Shown here: positions 24,433 through 33,338 of the stretch, piece after piece
Layout of the letters: every line of letters begins with the position of its first letter
How positions within the stretch are numbered: the first letter of the stretch is position 1
NCBI RefSeq assembly: GCF_014647515.1
Contig: NZ_BMPI01000012.1
Span: 124,001 to 188,000 of the forward strand
Reading direction: 5' to 3'
Source: Dactylosporangium sucinum
GTDB lineage: Bacteria; Actinomycetota; Actinomycetes; Mycobacteriales; Micromonosporaceae
Length of the DNA stretch: 64,000 nt
The notes under the pieces: model-generated
Databases searched by the model: none
What the model was told of the DNA's origin: nothing
What the model saw: the letters and a program-made list of their open reading frames with translations, nothing else
Program-made: the position numbers and the translations under genes

Positions 24433-25734
24433 GTGCCGACCGACCGCTACGGACAGCGCGTGTCCACGGTGCACCAGGAGGCCGCCGCGGCGTACTTCGA
24501 CGCCGTCGACGCGTACCTGGCCCTCGACGACACCGCCGTCGACGGCTTCGCCCAGGCGGTCGCGCTCGACCCCGGCCTCGCCGTCGCGCACCTCGGGCTC
24601 GGGCTCAGCCTGGCCTCGGCCGGCCGCGACGCCGAGGCCCGGGAGGCGTTCACCGCCGCCGTCCGGCTGCGCCGCGAGCGTCCCGACCGGCTCGGCCCGC
24701 GCGAGGCCCGCCAGATCGACCTCGTCACCGCGCCGCCCGCCAGCCTCGCCGCCTACGCCGAGCATCTGGAGGCACACCCCGGCGACCTCCTCGTGCTCGG
24801 GTTCGCCGCCGGGCTGCTCAGCGGCCGGCGCATCGCCGCCGGCACCGGCCGCGCCGGCGTGCTCGCGCTGGCCGCGCCGTCGGCGGCCGCGTTCCCGGAC
24901 GACTGGGCCCTGGCCGGGATCTGCGCGCTGGAGCTGGAGGAGGCCTGGCAGTTCGCGGAGGCCGAGGCCGCGGCCGAGCGCTCGCTGCTGGACCGGCCCG
25001 ACAACCGCGCCGCCTGCCACGGGTACGTCCACGTCCTGCACGAGACCGGGCGCATCGGCGCCGTGGAGTCGTTCCTCAACGGCTGGTTCGGCACCCGGCA
25101 CCCGCGCTCGCCGCTGCAGACGCACCTGCGCTGGCATCACGCGCTCGTGGCGCTGGAGAACGACGACGCCGAGCTCGGGCTGCGGCGGTACCACACCGCC
25201 ATCGACCCCCACGTCTCCACCCGCCGCACCACGCTCGTCGACGCCGCCGCCGTGCTGTGGCGGCTGCGGATCGACGGCCACACCGGCCTGCCGTGGGACC
25301 CGGTCGCCGAGCTTGCCCGCGCCCAGCTCGCGGCCGCGCGCGGCGCGCTGTTCGACGTGCACGCCGCCCTCGCCCTCGCCGCCGCCGACCGGGACGGCCT
25401 CGTCACCCTCCGCGCCGCGTGGGCGGCCGAGACCGCCCGGCCCAACCGCGACGTCGTCCTCGCCGTCCTCGACGGCATCGCCGCGCACGCCGACGGCCGC
25501 TACGACGTGGCCGCCCAGCACCTCGGCGGCGTGGTCGCGGCGGTGGACCTCGTCGGCGGCAGCCGCCTGCAGCAGGACATCGTCGTGGACACGCTGTGCG
25601 ACGCGTTGGCCCGCAGCGGGGACGCCGCCCGGGCCGCCGACATCCTGGCGGACCGCGGACACCGGCGCCGGTCGCGACGGGACGCGCGCTGGATCGCCGA
25701 CCTGCGCCGGGCTTCCGCGGTGGCACCGCGATGA
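24433..25734 (+). CDS. TPR-like helical protein (TTC38-like)
   Basis: This protein of about 433 residues is composed of helical repeats of TPR character (for example AHLGLGLSLASAGRDAEAREAFTAAV) and resembles TTC38-like proteins. It has no signal peptide and no catalytic motif that I recognise. The GTG at 24433 is chosen because GGAGG precedes it at the right distance; GTG at 24409 overlaps the permease stop and would add 8 residues. It lies between the permease and ATPase genes and overlaps the latter (ATGA). A role as a scaffold or as an enzyme acting on the imported substrate is open. Confidence 0.8.
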   Translation: MPTDRYGQRVSTVHQEAAAAYFDAVDAYLALDDTAVDGFAQAVALDPGLAVAHLGLGLSLASAGRDAEAREAFTAAVRLRRERPDRLGPREARQIDLVTAPPASLAAYAEHLEAHPGDLLVLGFAAGLLSGRRIAAGTGRAGVLALAAPSAAAFPDDWALAGICALELEEAWQFAEAEAAAERSLLDRPDNRAACHGYVHVLHETGRIGAVESFLNGWFGTRHPRSPLQTHLRWHHALVALENDDAELGLRRYHTAIDPHVSTRRTTLVDAAAVLWRLRIDGHTGLPWDPVAELARAQLAAARGALFDVHAALALAAADRDGLVTLRAAWAAETARPNRDVVLAVLDGIAAHADGRYDVAAQHLGGVVAAVDLVGGSRLQQDIVVDTLCDALARSGDAARAADILADRGHRRRSRRDARWIADLRRASAVAPR

Positions 25735-27317
25735 GCCCCGACCCGGTCCTGGCCGCCGACGACCTGCACGTCACGTTCCGCACCGCCCGCGGTGCCGTCC
25801 AGGCGGTCCGGGGCATCGCCTTCACCCTCCACAAGGGACAGTGCCTGGCCATCGTCGGCGAGTCCGGGTCCGGCAAGAGCGCCACCGCCCGCGCCCTGCT
25901 CGGCCTGGCCGGCCCGGCCGCGACCGTCACCGCCGCGGCGCTGCGGCTCTCCGGCCGGGACCTGACCACGCTGACCGAGGCCCAGTGGCGGCGCCTGCGC
26001 GGCCGCGACATCGGGCTCGTCGCGCAGGACGCGCTCGGCTCGCTCAACCCGCTGCACCGGGTCGGCCGCGACGTCGGCGAGCCGCTGCGCCGGCACCGCC
26101 TGATCGCGCGGGCGCTGCGTCCCGGCCGGGCGGTCGCGGCGCTCGTCGACGCCGGGGTGCCGGAGGCGGGGGTGCGGGCGCAGCAGTACCCCCACCAGCT
26201 CTCCGGCGGCCTGCGCCAGCGGGCCCTCATCGCCTCCGCCACCATCGCGAACCCGCCGGTCCTCGTCGTCGACGAACCGACCACCGCCCTCGACGTCACC
26301 GTGCAGGCGCAGGTGCTGACGCTGCTGGAGGAGCTCAAGGCCGGCGGCACCGCGCTACTCATGATCAGCCACGACCTGGCCGTGGTGGCCCGGATGGCCG
26401 ACCACATCCTGGTGCTGCGCGAGGGTGTCGTCGTCGAGTCGGGCCCCCCGGCGTCGGTGCTCGGAGCGGCTCGCCACCCGTACACCCGGCGGCTCCTCGA
26501 CGCTGTCCCCACCGGCCGGTCCCGCCGGGACCCCGGGCCCGCCGGCCCGGCGCTGCTCGAGGTGCGGGGGGTCAGCAAGCGGTACCGCCGCCCGGACGGC
26601 ACCGACCACTCCGCCGTGCGCGACGTCTCGTTCACCGTCACCGCCGGCCGCACCGTCGGCGTCGTCGGCGAGTCCGGGTCCGGCAAGAGCACCGTGGCCC
26701 GCATCGCCCTCGGCCTGCTGCGCCCCGACGAGGGCGACGTCCGCTTCGCCGGCGCCCCGTGGAGTTCGGTGCCGGAACGGCGCCGCCGCCCGCAGCGCGG
26801 CCGCGTCCAGCTCATCCAGCAGGACCCGCTCGGCGCGTTCGACCCGCGTTTCACCGCCGGCCAGGTGATCGCCGAGGCGCTGCGGGCGGAGCGCGACCGG
26901 GGAGCCCGGCGCCGGCGCGTCGCCGAGCTCCTGGAGACCGTCGGCCTGGCCGCCTCGCTGGCCGAACGCCGCCCGGCCGAGATGTCCGGCGGCCAGCGCC
27001 AGCGCGTCGCGATCGCCCGGGCCCTGGCCACCGGCCCCGAGCTGCTCGTGTGCGACGAGCCGGTGTCCGCCCTGGACGTCTCCATCCAGGCCCAGATCCT
27101 CGAGCTGCTCGCCGACCTGCGGGCGCAGCGCGGCCTGGCGATGCTGTTCATCTCGCACGACCTGGCCGTCATCCGCCAGCTCAGCGACGAGGTCCTGGTG
27201 ATGCAGGACGGCGCCGTGGTGGAGCGCGGCCCGGCCGACGACGTCTTCGACCGCCCCGCCGACCCCTACACCCGCCAACTCCTCGCCGCGGTTCCCACCC
27301 TTCCGGTGTACCGCTGA
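25731..27317 (+). CDS. Fused dual ATPase of peptide-type ABC importer (DppD-DppF)
   Basis: This 528-residue protein carries two complete ABC ATPase domains in one chain. Domain 1 (about 5-260) has Walker A GESGSGKSAT, signature LSGGLRQR and Walker B VLVVDEPTT; domain 2 (about 275-525) has GESGSGKST, MSGGQRQR and LLVCDEPVS. Each ends with the HPYTRRLL or DPYTRQLL segment of oligopeptide-type ATPases. It energises the DppB/DppC-like permease pair. The start overlaps the TPR gene. Fused forms are known in actinomycetes. It completes the importer, which needs no outside ATPase. Confidence 0.93.
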   Translation: MSPDPVLAADDLHVTFRTARGAVQAVRGIAFTLHKGQCLAIVGESGSGKSATARALLGLAGPAATVTAAALRLSGRDLTTLTEAQWRRLRGRDIGLVAQDALGSLNPLHRVGRDVGEPLRRHRLIARALRPGRAVAALVDAGVPEAGVRAQQYPHQLSGGLRQRALIASATIANPPVLVVDEPTTALDVTVQAQVLTLLEELKAGGTALLMISHDLAVVARMADHILVLREGVVVESGPPASVLGAARHPYTRRLLDAVPTGRSRRDPGPAGPALLEVRGVSKRYRRPDGTDHSAVRDVSFTVTAGRTVGVVGESGSGKSTVARIALGLLRPDEGDVRFAGAPWSSVPERRRRPQRGRVQLIQQDPLGAFDPRFTAGQVIAEALRAERDRGARRRRVAELLETVGLAASLAERRPAEMSGGQRQRVAIARALATGPELLVCDEPVSALDVSIQAQILELLADLRAQRGLAMLFISHDLAVIRQLSDEVLVMQDGAVVERGPADDVFDRPADPYTRQLLAAVPTLPVYR

Positions 27318-27427
27318 AGCCGCCCGGCTCGACGAGGCGGACCCGCCGCACCGGTGTGACAACGACCGCAGCGGTCGCGGCGGAACGGGCGCACCCTTGA
27401 GCGGTTGAACCGAAAGGGAGGTCGTTG

Positions 27428-28018
27428 ATGGTTACCGAGGGTCTCGCTGTACGCCCGGCCGGCGTCATCGCGGATCGGTTGCCCGGTGCGCTGGTCCGCG
27501 ACGCCGCGCTCGTCGCCGGCGGCGCGGCGCTGACCGGGGCGGCCGCCCAGATCGCGGTGAGCATCGAGCCGCTGTCGCCGGTGCCGCTGTCGGGGCAGAC
27601 CTTCGCCGTGCTGATCGTCGGCGCCGCCCTGGGTCCGGTCCGCGGCGTCGCCGCCATGGCGCTCTACCTGGCGGTGGGAGTGGCCGGGGTGCCGTGGTTC
27701 GCCCAGGGCTCGAGCGGCGCGGGCGCGGCGTCGTTCGGCTACGTCGTCGGGTTCGTGCTGGCGGCGGCCGTGGTCGGGGCGCTGGCCCGGCGCGGCGGCG
27801 ACCGCACCCCGGTGCGGACCGTGGGCACCATGATCGCCGGCAACCTTGCGATCTACGCCGTCGGCGTGCCGTATCTGGCGCTGGCCCGCGACCTGTCCGC
27901 CGTCGCCGCCGTCGAGGCCGGTGTCGTGCCGTTCCTGGCCGGCGACGCGCTGAAGGTCCTGCTGGCCGCCGGCCTGCTCCCCGGGGCCTGGCTGCTCACC
28001 CGCCGCGCCGGTCGCTGA
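27428..28018 (+). CDS. bioY: BioY family biotin transporter S-component
   Basis: This 196-residue integral membrane protein of the BioY family has PVPLSGQTFAVLIVGAALGPVRG and the late AGVVPFLAGDALKVLLAAGLLP, both hallmark segments for biotin binding. With a shared ECF module, or possibly alone, it imports biotin. No ecfA or ecfT genes are adjacent. GGGAGG lies before the ATG at 27428. Small palindromes precede it (CGACCGC-A-GCGGTCG at 27363-27377 and CGGTT-G-AACCG at 27402-27412), which may be regulatory. Confidence 0.92.
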   Translation: MVTEGLAVRPAGVIADRLPGALVRDAALVAGGAALTGAAAQIAVSIEPLSPVPLSGQTFAVLIVGAALGPVRGVAAMALYLAVGVAGVPWFAQGSSGAGAASFGYVVGFVLAAAVVGALARRGGDRTPVRTVGTMIAGNLAIYAVGVPYLALARDLSAVAAVEAGVVPFLAGDALKVLLAAGLLPGAWLLTRRAGR

Positions 28019-28039
28019 CCGGCCGCCCCCCGGGCCGGT
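28018..28039 (+). terminator. Hairpin at the end of bioY
   Basis: ACCGGCC (28018-28024) and GGCCGGT (28033-28039) pair around an eight-base GC loop and are followed by TTCGG. The stem begins at the last base of the bioY stop codon. Confidence 0.5.
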
Positions 28040-28091
28040 TTCGGCTCCGGGGATCGCTCAGGTCCGGGCCGTCGACGCCGATGACCGGACC

Positions 28092-29357
28092 ATGGGTCGT
28101 TCGTCGGGGTCGGAACGCTGGGCGCGTGGCGGCGGGTCACGGCCGCGGACGTTCGCGCGTGGCGCCGACGAGCCGTACGAGATCCGCGCGGCCCGGCGGG
28201 CGACACTGCCCGACACCTGGCTCCTGGCGGTGGCCGCCCTGTTGTGGAGTCAGGCGGTCGGCTGGTTCGCGCTGTTGATCACCGGACGCGTCTGGGCGTT
28301 GGCGTGGATCGTGGCCGACGGCGCGATCCAGGCCGGCCGGATGTGGCTGACGCTGCGGCACCGGCGGGCGGCATCCGGACGCGGGCACCCGCCCCACCGC
28401 GGCCTCGTGCTGGCGAACGTCATCTGGTTCGTCGTCATGGCCGCCGGCGTCGTCGGCGCGTTGCGCGCCGGCGACCCGCGCCTGCTGGTGCTGGGGTGCA
28501 TCCTGCCCATCGGGTTCATGGGCTACGTCGCCTCCCGCTACGCCGCGTTCCCCCGCCTGGCAGCGCCGCTGTTGTACCTGATGGGCGCGGCGCAGGTGGT
28601 GGGATTCCTCGCCGTGCCGCAGCTGCGCGCGGTGGCCGTCCTGGCCCCGGCCGCGCCGATCGCCTTCCACCTGCTCGTCCTGCAGAACCACACGATCCTG
28701 ATCAGCGCATTCGTGGCGCAGCAGGAGAACTTCCGGCTCTCCATGCACGACCCGCTGACCGGTCTCGCCAACCGCCTGCTGCTGCGCGAGCGCACGGCCG
28801 CCCTGCTCGACGGCCTGGCCCGCGACCACCGACAGGACGCCTTCGCCGTGCTGTGCCTCGACCTGGACGGGTTCAAGCCGATCAACGACCGGCACGGGCA
28901 CGCCGTCGGCGACCGGCTGCTCAAGAGCGTGGCCGTCCGGCTGCGCCAGGCCGTGCGCGGGCAGGACCTGGTCTGCCGGATCGGCGGGGACGAGTTCGTG
29001 GTCGTGCTGCCGGGCGTCACCGCCGCGGCCGCCGTCCACACCGCCGAACGGCTCATCGAGGCCTGCGGTCTGCCCTACCACCTCGACGACGCGGCGACAG
29101 TGCGGGTCGGCGTCAGCGTCGGCATCGCCCTGGCCCCCGAACACGGCACGTCCACCGATGAGCTCCTCCTGCACGCCGACGCCGCGCTGTACGCGTCGAA
29201 ACGGCGCTCGAAGGGCTCCTGGACCGTCCACCCGGCGCCGATCGCCGGCCCCGACGCAACCGGTGCGCGACGCGCATCCGGACCGGTCACTGACCTCGGC
29301 CCGACGGCCGGCCCGGATGTGGCCGCAGGTTCAGCGGCCCGGGCTCGTTCCTGCTAG
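28092..29357 (+). CDS. Membrane-bound diguanylate cyclase (GGDEF)
   Basis: This 421-residue protein has about six membrane helices (40-205) and then a GGDEF domain (about 215-380) that makes cyclic di-GMP from two GTP. The active motif GGDEF is intact at 298-302, and the inhibitory site RGQD lies exactly five residues before it (289-292), so product inhibition is expected. There is no EAL domain. The membrane part is a sensor of unknown signal. The C-terminal 45 residues are disordered, rich in Ala, Gly and Pro. The 3' end overlaps the convergent glpD gene by 27 bases. Confidence 0.92.
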   Translation: MGRSSGSERWARGGGSRPRTFARGADEPYEIRAARRATLPDTWLLAVAALLWSQAVGWFALLITGRVWALAWIVADGAIQAGRMWLTLRHRRAASGRGHPPHRGLVLANVIWFVVMAAGVVGALRAGDPRLLVLGCILPIGFMGYVASRYAAFPRLAAPLLYLMGAAQVVGFLAVPQLRAVAVLAPAAPIAFHLLVLQNHTILISAFVAQQENFRLSMHDPLTGLANRLLLRERTAALLDGLARDHRQDAFAVLCLDLDGFKPINDRHGHAVGDRLLKSVAVRLRQAVRGQDLVCRIGGDEFVVVLPGVTAAAAVHTAERLIEACGLPYHLDDAATVRVGVSVGIALAPEHGTSTDELLLHADAALYASKRRSKGSWTVHPAPIAGPDATGARRASGPVTDLGPTAGPDVAAGSAARARSC

Positions 29358-30899
29358 GACGCTGCCGATCTGCTCACGGATCAGCGCAGTGTCCAGGCCT
29401 CGAACGGTGAGTGTCGTCCGCCGCCGTACGACATCCTCGACGGTGACCGCCCACTCCCGGTCGCGGGCGAAGGCCACCTGGGCCCAGATGTCGGGACCGT
29501 CGGGATGGACGCGTTCGGCGAGTGCCGGGTCGTCACGCATCAGCTGTGCGAGATCGAACGCGACGGAACCATAGTGCGAGGCGAGGTGGCTGGCGATGTC
29601 GCCGGCGAGGCTGACGCCCCGCTCGCGCTCCAGTTGGAGGCGACGAGCGACCGCATCGGCGTTGGCGAGGCCGGGCAGGGGGACCATCCGCGGCCCACGG
29701 GCGATCGTCGCCCCGAGCGGACGGCCGGGCAGCTTGGTGAGCGCGTCGAAGACGACCTTGCCGATGTGGCGGTACGTGGTCCACTTGCCACCCGCGACCG
29801 ACAGCATGCCCCCGCGCCCCCGGGTGAGTACGGTTTCCCGCTTGGCTTCGCTGACGTCACCCGGACCGCCGGGCAGCACCCGCAGGCCGGCGAACGTGTA
29901 GGTGATGTCCTCGCGCCGCAGCTGGTAGTCGGCGACCGCGTGGCCGGCCTCGTCGAGAATCTGGCTGATGTCGGCGTCGGTGACCGCGACAGCGGCCGGG
30001 TCGTTGTCGTACGGCTCGTCGGTGGTGCCCAGCAGCAGGTGGTCCTCCCACGGGATCGCGAACGAGACGCGGTACTTGTCGATCGGTATCGTCAGCGCGG
30101 CCTGCCACGCGTCGGCACGGCGAAGCACCAGGTGCGCGCCCTTGGACAGCCGGACGCTCGGGGCGGCGGCCGGGTCCTCCAGCCGTCGCAGGTGGTCGAC
30201 CCATGGGCCGGTCGCGTTCAGCACGAGCCGGGCGTTGACACCGAACTCGACGCCGTCGATCTGGTCACGCACATCGGCTCCGGTGACCCGGCCCCGGGTG
30301 GTGCGCAGGCCGACGACGCGAGCGTGGTTGAGGACGTCGGCGCCGGCGGCGACCGCCGCCTGCACGGTCATGACGGCCACCCGGCTGTCGTTCATCTGGT
30401 GGTCGCCGTAGACGGCCGCCGCTTTGAGGCCGCTCGTCCGTAACGCCGGCACCCGGTCGGCTGCCTGCCGAGGGGTGATGACCCGGCCGAGGCCGTCACC
30501 GAACGCCGACAGCGCCGAGTAGAGGAACACGCCGGCGCCGAGCTTCGCCGCGCCGTGCGGGCTCCCGCGATAGATCGGCACCACGAACGTCAATGGTTTG
30601 ACGAGGTGGGGTGCGATGTCCGAGGCGAGGGCGCGGCGTTCGCGATGGTTCTCGGCGACCAGTTTGAAGTTGCCGGTCTGCAGGTACCGCAGCCCGCCGT
30701 GGACGAGTTTGCTCGAGGCGCTCGACGTCGCTCCGGCGAAGTCGTTGGCGTCGACCATCGCTACCCGCAGCCCGGATTGTGCCGCCATCCAGGTGACGGC
30801 GGTACCGAGGATGCCCCCTCCGATGACGAGCAGGTCGTAGGTGTTCTGGGACAGTTCGGCGCGTGTCTGTACTCGTCCGGCGAGCGCGGCGACGGGCAT
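29331..30899 (-). CDS. glpD: Glycerol-3-phosphate dehydrogenase (FAD)
   Basis: This 522-residue FAD enzyme oxidises glycerol 3-phosphate to dihydroxyacetone phosphate and passes electrons to the membrane quinone pool. The N-terminal dinucleotide fold (GGGILG), followed by DFAGATSSASSKLVHGGLRYL, and the later GGKWTTYR and the C-terminal helical domain are typical of GlpD. AGGAG precedes the ATG at 30899. It lies 55 bases after glpK and completes the glycerol pathway. No glycerol facilitator gene is in the operon. Confidence 0.94.
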   Translation of the reverse strand: MPVAALAGRVQTRAELSQNTYDLLVIGGGILGTAVTWMAAQSGLRVAMVDANDFAGATSSASSKLVHGGLRYLQTGNFKLVAENHRERRALASDIAPHLVKPLTFVVPIYRGSPHGAAKLGAGVFLYSALSAFGDGLGRVITPRQAADRVPALRTSGLKAAAVYGDHQMNDSRVAVMTVQAAVAAGADVLNHARVVGLRTTRGRVTGADVRDQIDGVEFGVNARLVLNATGPWVDHLRRLEDPAAAPSVRLSKGAHLVLRRADAWQAALTIPIDKYRVSFAIPWEDHLLLGTTDEPYDNDPAAVAVTDADISQILDEAGHAVADYQLRREDITYTFAGLRVLPGGPGDVSEAKRETVLTRGRGGMLSVAGGKWTTYRHIGKVVFDALTKLPGRPLGATIARGPRMVPLPGLANADAVARRLQLERERGVSLAGDIASHLASHYGSVAFDLAQLMRDDPALAERVHPDGPDIWAQVAFARDREWAVTVEDVVRRRTTLTVRGLDTALIREQIGSVLAGTSPGR

Positions 30900-30954
30900 C
30901 GTGATCTCCTGCGGCGATTGCCGGCCGACGGCGCGGCCGGGTGGGCGTTTCGGG

Positions 30955-32463
30955 CTAGGCCTCGATCCATTCGAGGGTTCGGCGCACCGCTTTGTGCCAG
31001 TTGTGCAGTTCCCGGCGGCGGGTCTCCTCGGTGATCGCCGGCAGCCACTGGCCGGCTCTGTGCCAGTTGGCGCGCAGGCTGTCGAGGTCCGGCCAGTAGC
31101 CGACGGCCAGGCCGGCGGCGTACGCCGCGCCGAGGCAGGTCGTTTCGGCGACCACCGGGCGCACGACCGGCACCGCGAGGATGTCGGCGAGGTTCTGCAT
31201 GAGCAGGTTGTTGGTGGTCATCCCGCCGTCGGCCCGCAGGGTCGTGATCGCCGCGCCGGAGTCGGCGTTCATCGCTTCGACGACGTCGTACGTCTGGAAC
31301 GCCGTCGCCTCCAGCACCGCCCGGGCGAGGTGTCCTTTCGTGACGAAGGCCGTCAGCCCGGCGATGACGCCGCGCGCGTCGCTGCGCCAGTGCGGGGCGA
31401 ACAGTCCCGAGAATGCCGGAACGAAGTAGCAGCCACCGTTGTCCGCAACGGTGCGGGCCAGGGTTTCGACCTCCGAGGCGGTGGAGATGAGGCCGAAGTT
31501 GTCCCGAAGCCACTGCACCAGCGACCCGGTGACCGCGATCGCCCCTTCGAGCGCATACGTCGCGGGTTGGTCGCCGATCTGGTAGCCGACGGTCGTGAGG
31601 AGGCCGTGCTTCGACCACACCGGTTGCGCACCGGTGTTCATCAGCAGGAAGCTGCCGGAGCCGTACGTGCTCTTCGTCGCACCCGGTTCGAAGCAGGTCT
31701 GGCCGAACAGCGCGGCCTGCTGATCGCCGAGCGCGGAGGCCACCGGCACGCCGTCGGCGGTGTGCCCGTAGACCTCGGCCGACGGGCGGATCTCCGGAAG
31801 CATCGCGCGCGGAACCCCGATCACGCCGAGCATCTCGTCGTCCCACTGCAGCGTGTGCAGGTTCATCAGCATGGTGCGGCTGGCGTTGGTGACGTCGGTG
31901 ACGTGCCGTCCCGTGAGGTTCCAGATCAGCCAACTGTCGATGGTGCCGAACAGCACGTCGCCCCGCTCGGCCCGCGCACGCAGGCCGGGTGTCTCGTCCA
32001 GCAGCCAGCGGATCTTCGGGCCGGAGAAGTACGTCGCCGGTGGAAGGCCGGCGCGTTCGCGGAACAGTTCGGCATGGTCGGCCAGTTCGTGCAGGAGCGT
32101 GTCGGTGCGGGTGTCCTGCCAGACGATCGCGGGCGCCACCGGGCGGCCCGTCCGGCGATCCCACAGCACGGTCGTCTCGCGTTGGTTGGTGATCCCGAGC
32201 GCGACGATCTCGCCGGGCCGCAGACCGGCCCCGCTGACCGCGTCGGCCAGCACGACGCGCACCGCCTGCCAGATCTCCTCCGCGTCGTGCTCGACCCAGC
32301 CCGGTCGCGGATAGATCTGCCGGTGTTCGCGCTGTGCGACGGAGATGATGTTCCCCCGGTGGTCGAACACGATGCACCGGCTCGACGTCGTTCCTTGATC
32401 GATCGCCGCGATGAACTTCTCAGCTGGCAAGAGCGGCCCCTCACAGTCAGCGTCGTTCGGCAT
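30955..32463 (-). CDS. glpK: Glycerol kinase
   Basis: This 502-residue FGGY kinase phosphorylates glycerol with [16 protein letters not shown] at the N-terminus, the [13 protein letters not shown] block and the C-terminal [13 protein letters not shown] signature identify GlpK. The ATG at 32463 lies in the middle of an IclR-type palindrome (32451-32475) and about 10 bases from the expected transcription start of a good promoter, so the mRNA is probably almost leaderless. No ribosome site is visible at that start. An upstream in-frame ATG at 32508 would overlap the promoter. It is controlled by the adjacent IclR regulator. Confidence 0.93.
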   Translation of the reverse strand: MPNDADCEGPLLPAEKFIAAIDQGTTSSRCIVFDHRGNIISVAQREHRQIYPRPGWVEHDAEEIWQAVRVVLADAVSGAGLRPGEIVALGITNQRETTVLWDRRTGRPVAPAIVWQDTRTDTLLHELADHAELFRERAGLPPATYFSGPKIRWLLDETPGLRARAERGDVLFGTIDSWLIWNLTGRHVTDVTNASRTMLMNLHTLQWDDEMLGVIGVPRAMLPEIRPSAEVYGHTADGVPVASALGDQQAALFGQTCFEPGATKSTYGSGSFLLMNTGAQPVWSKHGLLTTVGYQIGDQPATYALEGAIAVTGSLVQWLRDNFGLISTASEVETLARTVADNGGCYFVPAFSGLFAPHWRSDARGVIAGLTAFVTKGHLARAVLEATAFQTYDVVEAMNADSGAAITTLRADGGMTTNNLLMQNLADILAVPVVRPVVAETTCLGAAYAAGLAVGYWPDLDSLRANWHRAGQWLPAITEETRRRELHNWHKAVRRTLEWIEA

Positions 32464-32475
32464 TGTCGAACGACG
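32451..32475. promoter_or_regulatory. IclR operator at the glpK start
   Basis: CGTCGTTCG and CGAACGACG are perfect 9-bp arms around GCATTGT. The core TTCG-N7-CGAA is shared with the site at 33292-33320. The glpK start codon lies inside the spacer. Confidence 0.7.
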
Positions 32476-32480
32476 AGTGG

Positions 32481-32510
32481 ATCGTATGCGGTTGTCTCGT
32501 GGTGCCACAA
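32481..32510 (-). promoter_or_regulatory. glpK promoter
   Basis: On the minus strand TTGTGG (32510-32505), an 18-base spacer and TACGAT (32486-32481) form a fair -35/-10 pair. Transcription would begin near 32473, inside the operator, so a bound regulator would block it. Confidence 0.5.
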
Positions 32511-32532
32511 GGACGCGATCAGTGCGATTTCG

Positions 32533-33306
32533 TCAGCGGGCGAAGTCACGCGAGATCGCCCGCGCGGCGTCGCGGACGTACGACAGCGCCGTCAGGTGGA
32601 GGCCGCCGTCGCTGGTCAGCCGCTCGACCGCGCCGCGGATGCCGATGGCACCGACGATCACGCCGCGCTGGTCCTTGATCGGGGCCGCGATGCCGACCTC
32701 GCCCTCCTCGAACTCCTCGATCTCCGCGGCCCAGCCACGGCTGCGGATCTGTTCGAGTTCGGCGCCGAGGACGTCGACGTCGACGATGGTGGCCCTGGTG
32801 TGGGCGGACAGCGCGGTGGTGAGCTCCCGGTACGGGTCGAAGGCGAGCAGCACCTTGCCGAGCGCCGTGGCGTGGACGGGCAGCAACGTGCCGATCTGCA
32901 GCGTCTGCAGGGAATCGTCCGGCCTGAAGACGTGATGGATGACCAGCACCTGCCCCTCGTGCAACGCGCCGATCCAGACGCTCTCACCGCTTCGGCCCGC
33001 CAGGGCGTCCGCCCAGTTCGTCGAGCGCGAACGAAGCTCGTTGACGTCCAGATAGCTGCTGCCCAGGTGCAGCAGCGTGCCGCCGAGCCGGTACTTGCCG
33101 GTGGTGGCGTCCTGTTCCACGAAGCCGACGTGCACGAGCGTCCGCAGGATGCCGTGCAGGGTGCCCTTGGGCAGATCCATCGCGCGGGCCAGCTCCACGA
33201 CGCCCAGCTGGCGCCCGCCCGACGCGAGCAGCCGCAGGATCGCCGCGGCACGCTCCACCGACTGAATCGTCTCGCCCACACCGTGAGCGTACCCGTAGTT
33301 CGACAT
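32533..33306 (-). CDS. IclR family regulator of glycerol genes (GylR-like)
   Basis: This 257-residue regulator has an N-terminal winged helix (ETIQSVERAAAILRLLASGGRQLGVVELARAMDLPKGTLHGIL region, about 12-70) and an IclR ligand domain (about 85-250). The order regulator, glycerol kinase, dehydrogenase matches the actinomycete glycerol regulon controlled by GylR. The ATG at 33306 sits in the spacer of an 11-bp-arm palindrome; GTG at 33279 is an alternative start nearer the conserved part. Autorepression and glycerol 3-phosphate as inducer are inferred. Confidence 0.9.
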   Translation of the reverse strand: MSNYGYAHGVGETIQSVERAAAILRLLASGGRQLGVVELARAMDLPKGTLHGILRTLVHVGFVEQDATTGKYRLGGTLLHLGSSYLDVNELRSRSTNWADALAGRSGESVWIGALHEGQVLVIHHVFRPDDSLQTLQIGTLLPVHATALGKVLLAFDPYRELTTALSAHTRATIVDVDVLGAELEQIRSRGWAAEIEEFEEGEVGIAAPIKDQRGVIVGAIGIRGAVERLTSDGGLHLTALSYVRDAARAISRDFAR

Positions 33307-33320
33307 TGCCGAACTACGGG
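33292..33320. promoter_or_regulatory. IclR operator at the regulator start
   Basis: CCCGTAGTTCG and CGAACTACGGG are perfect 11-bp arms around ACATTGC. It shares the core TTCG-N7-CGAA with the glpK site and likewise contains the start codon of its gene in the spacer. Confidence 0.75.
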
Positions 33321-33338
33321 CACGGGTGCCCCACGCGG

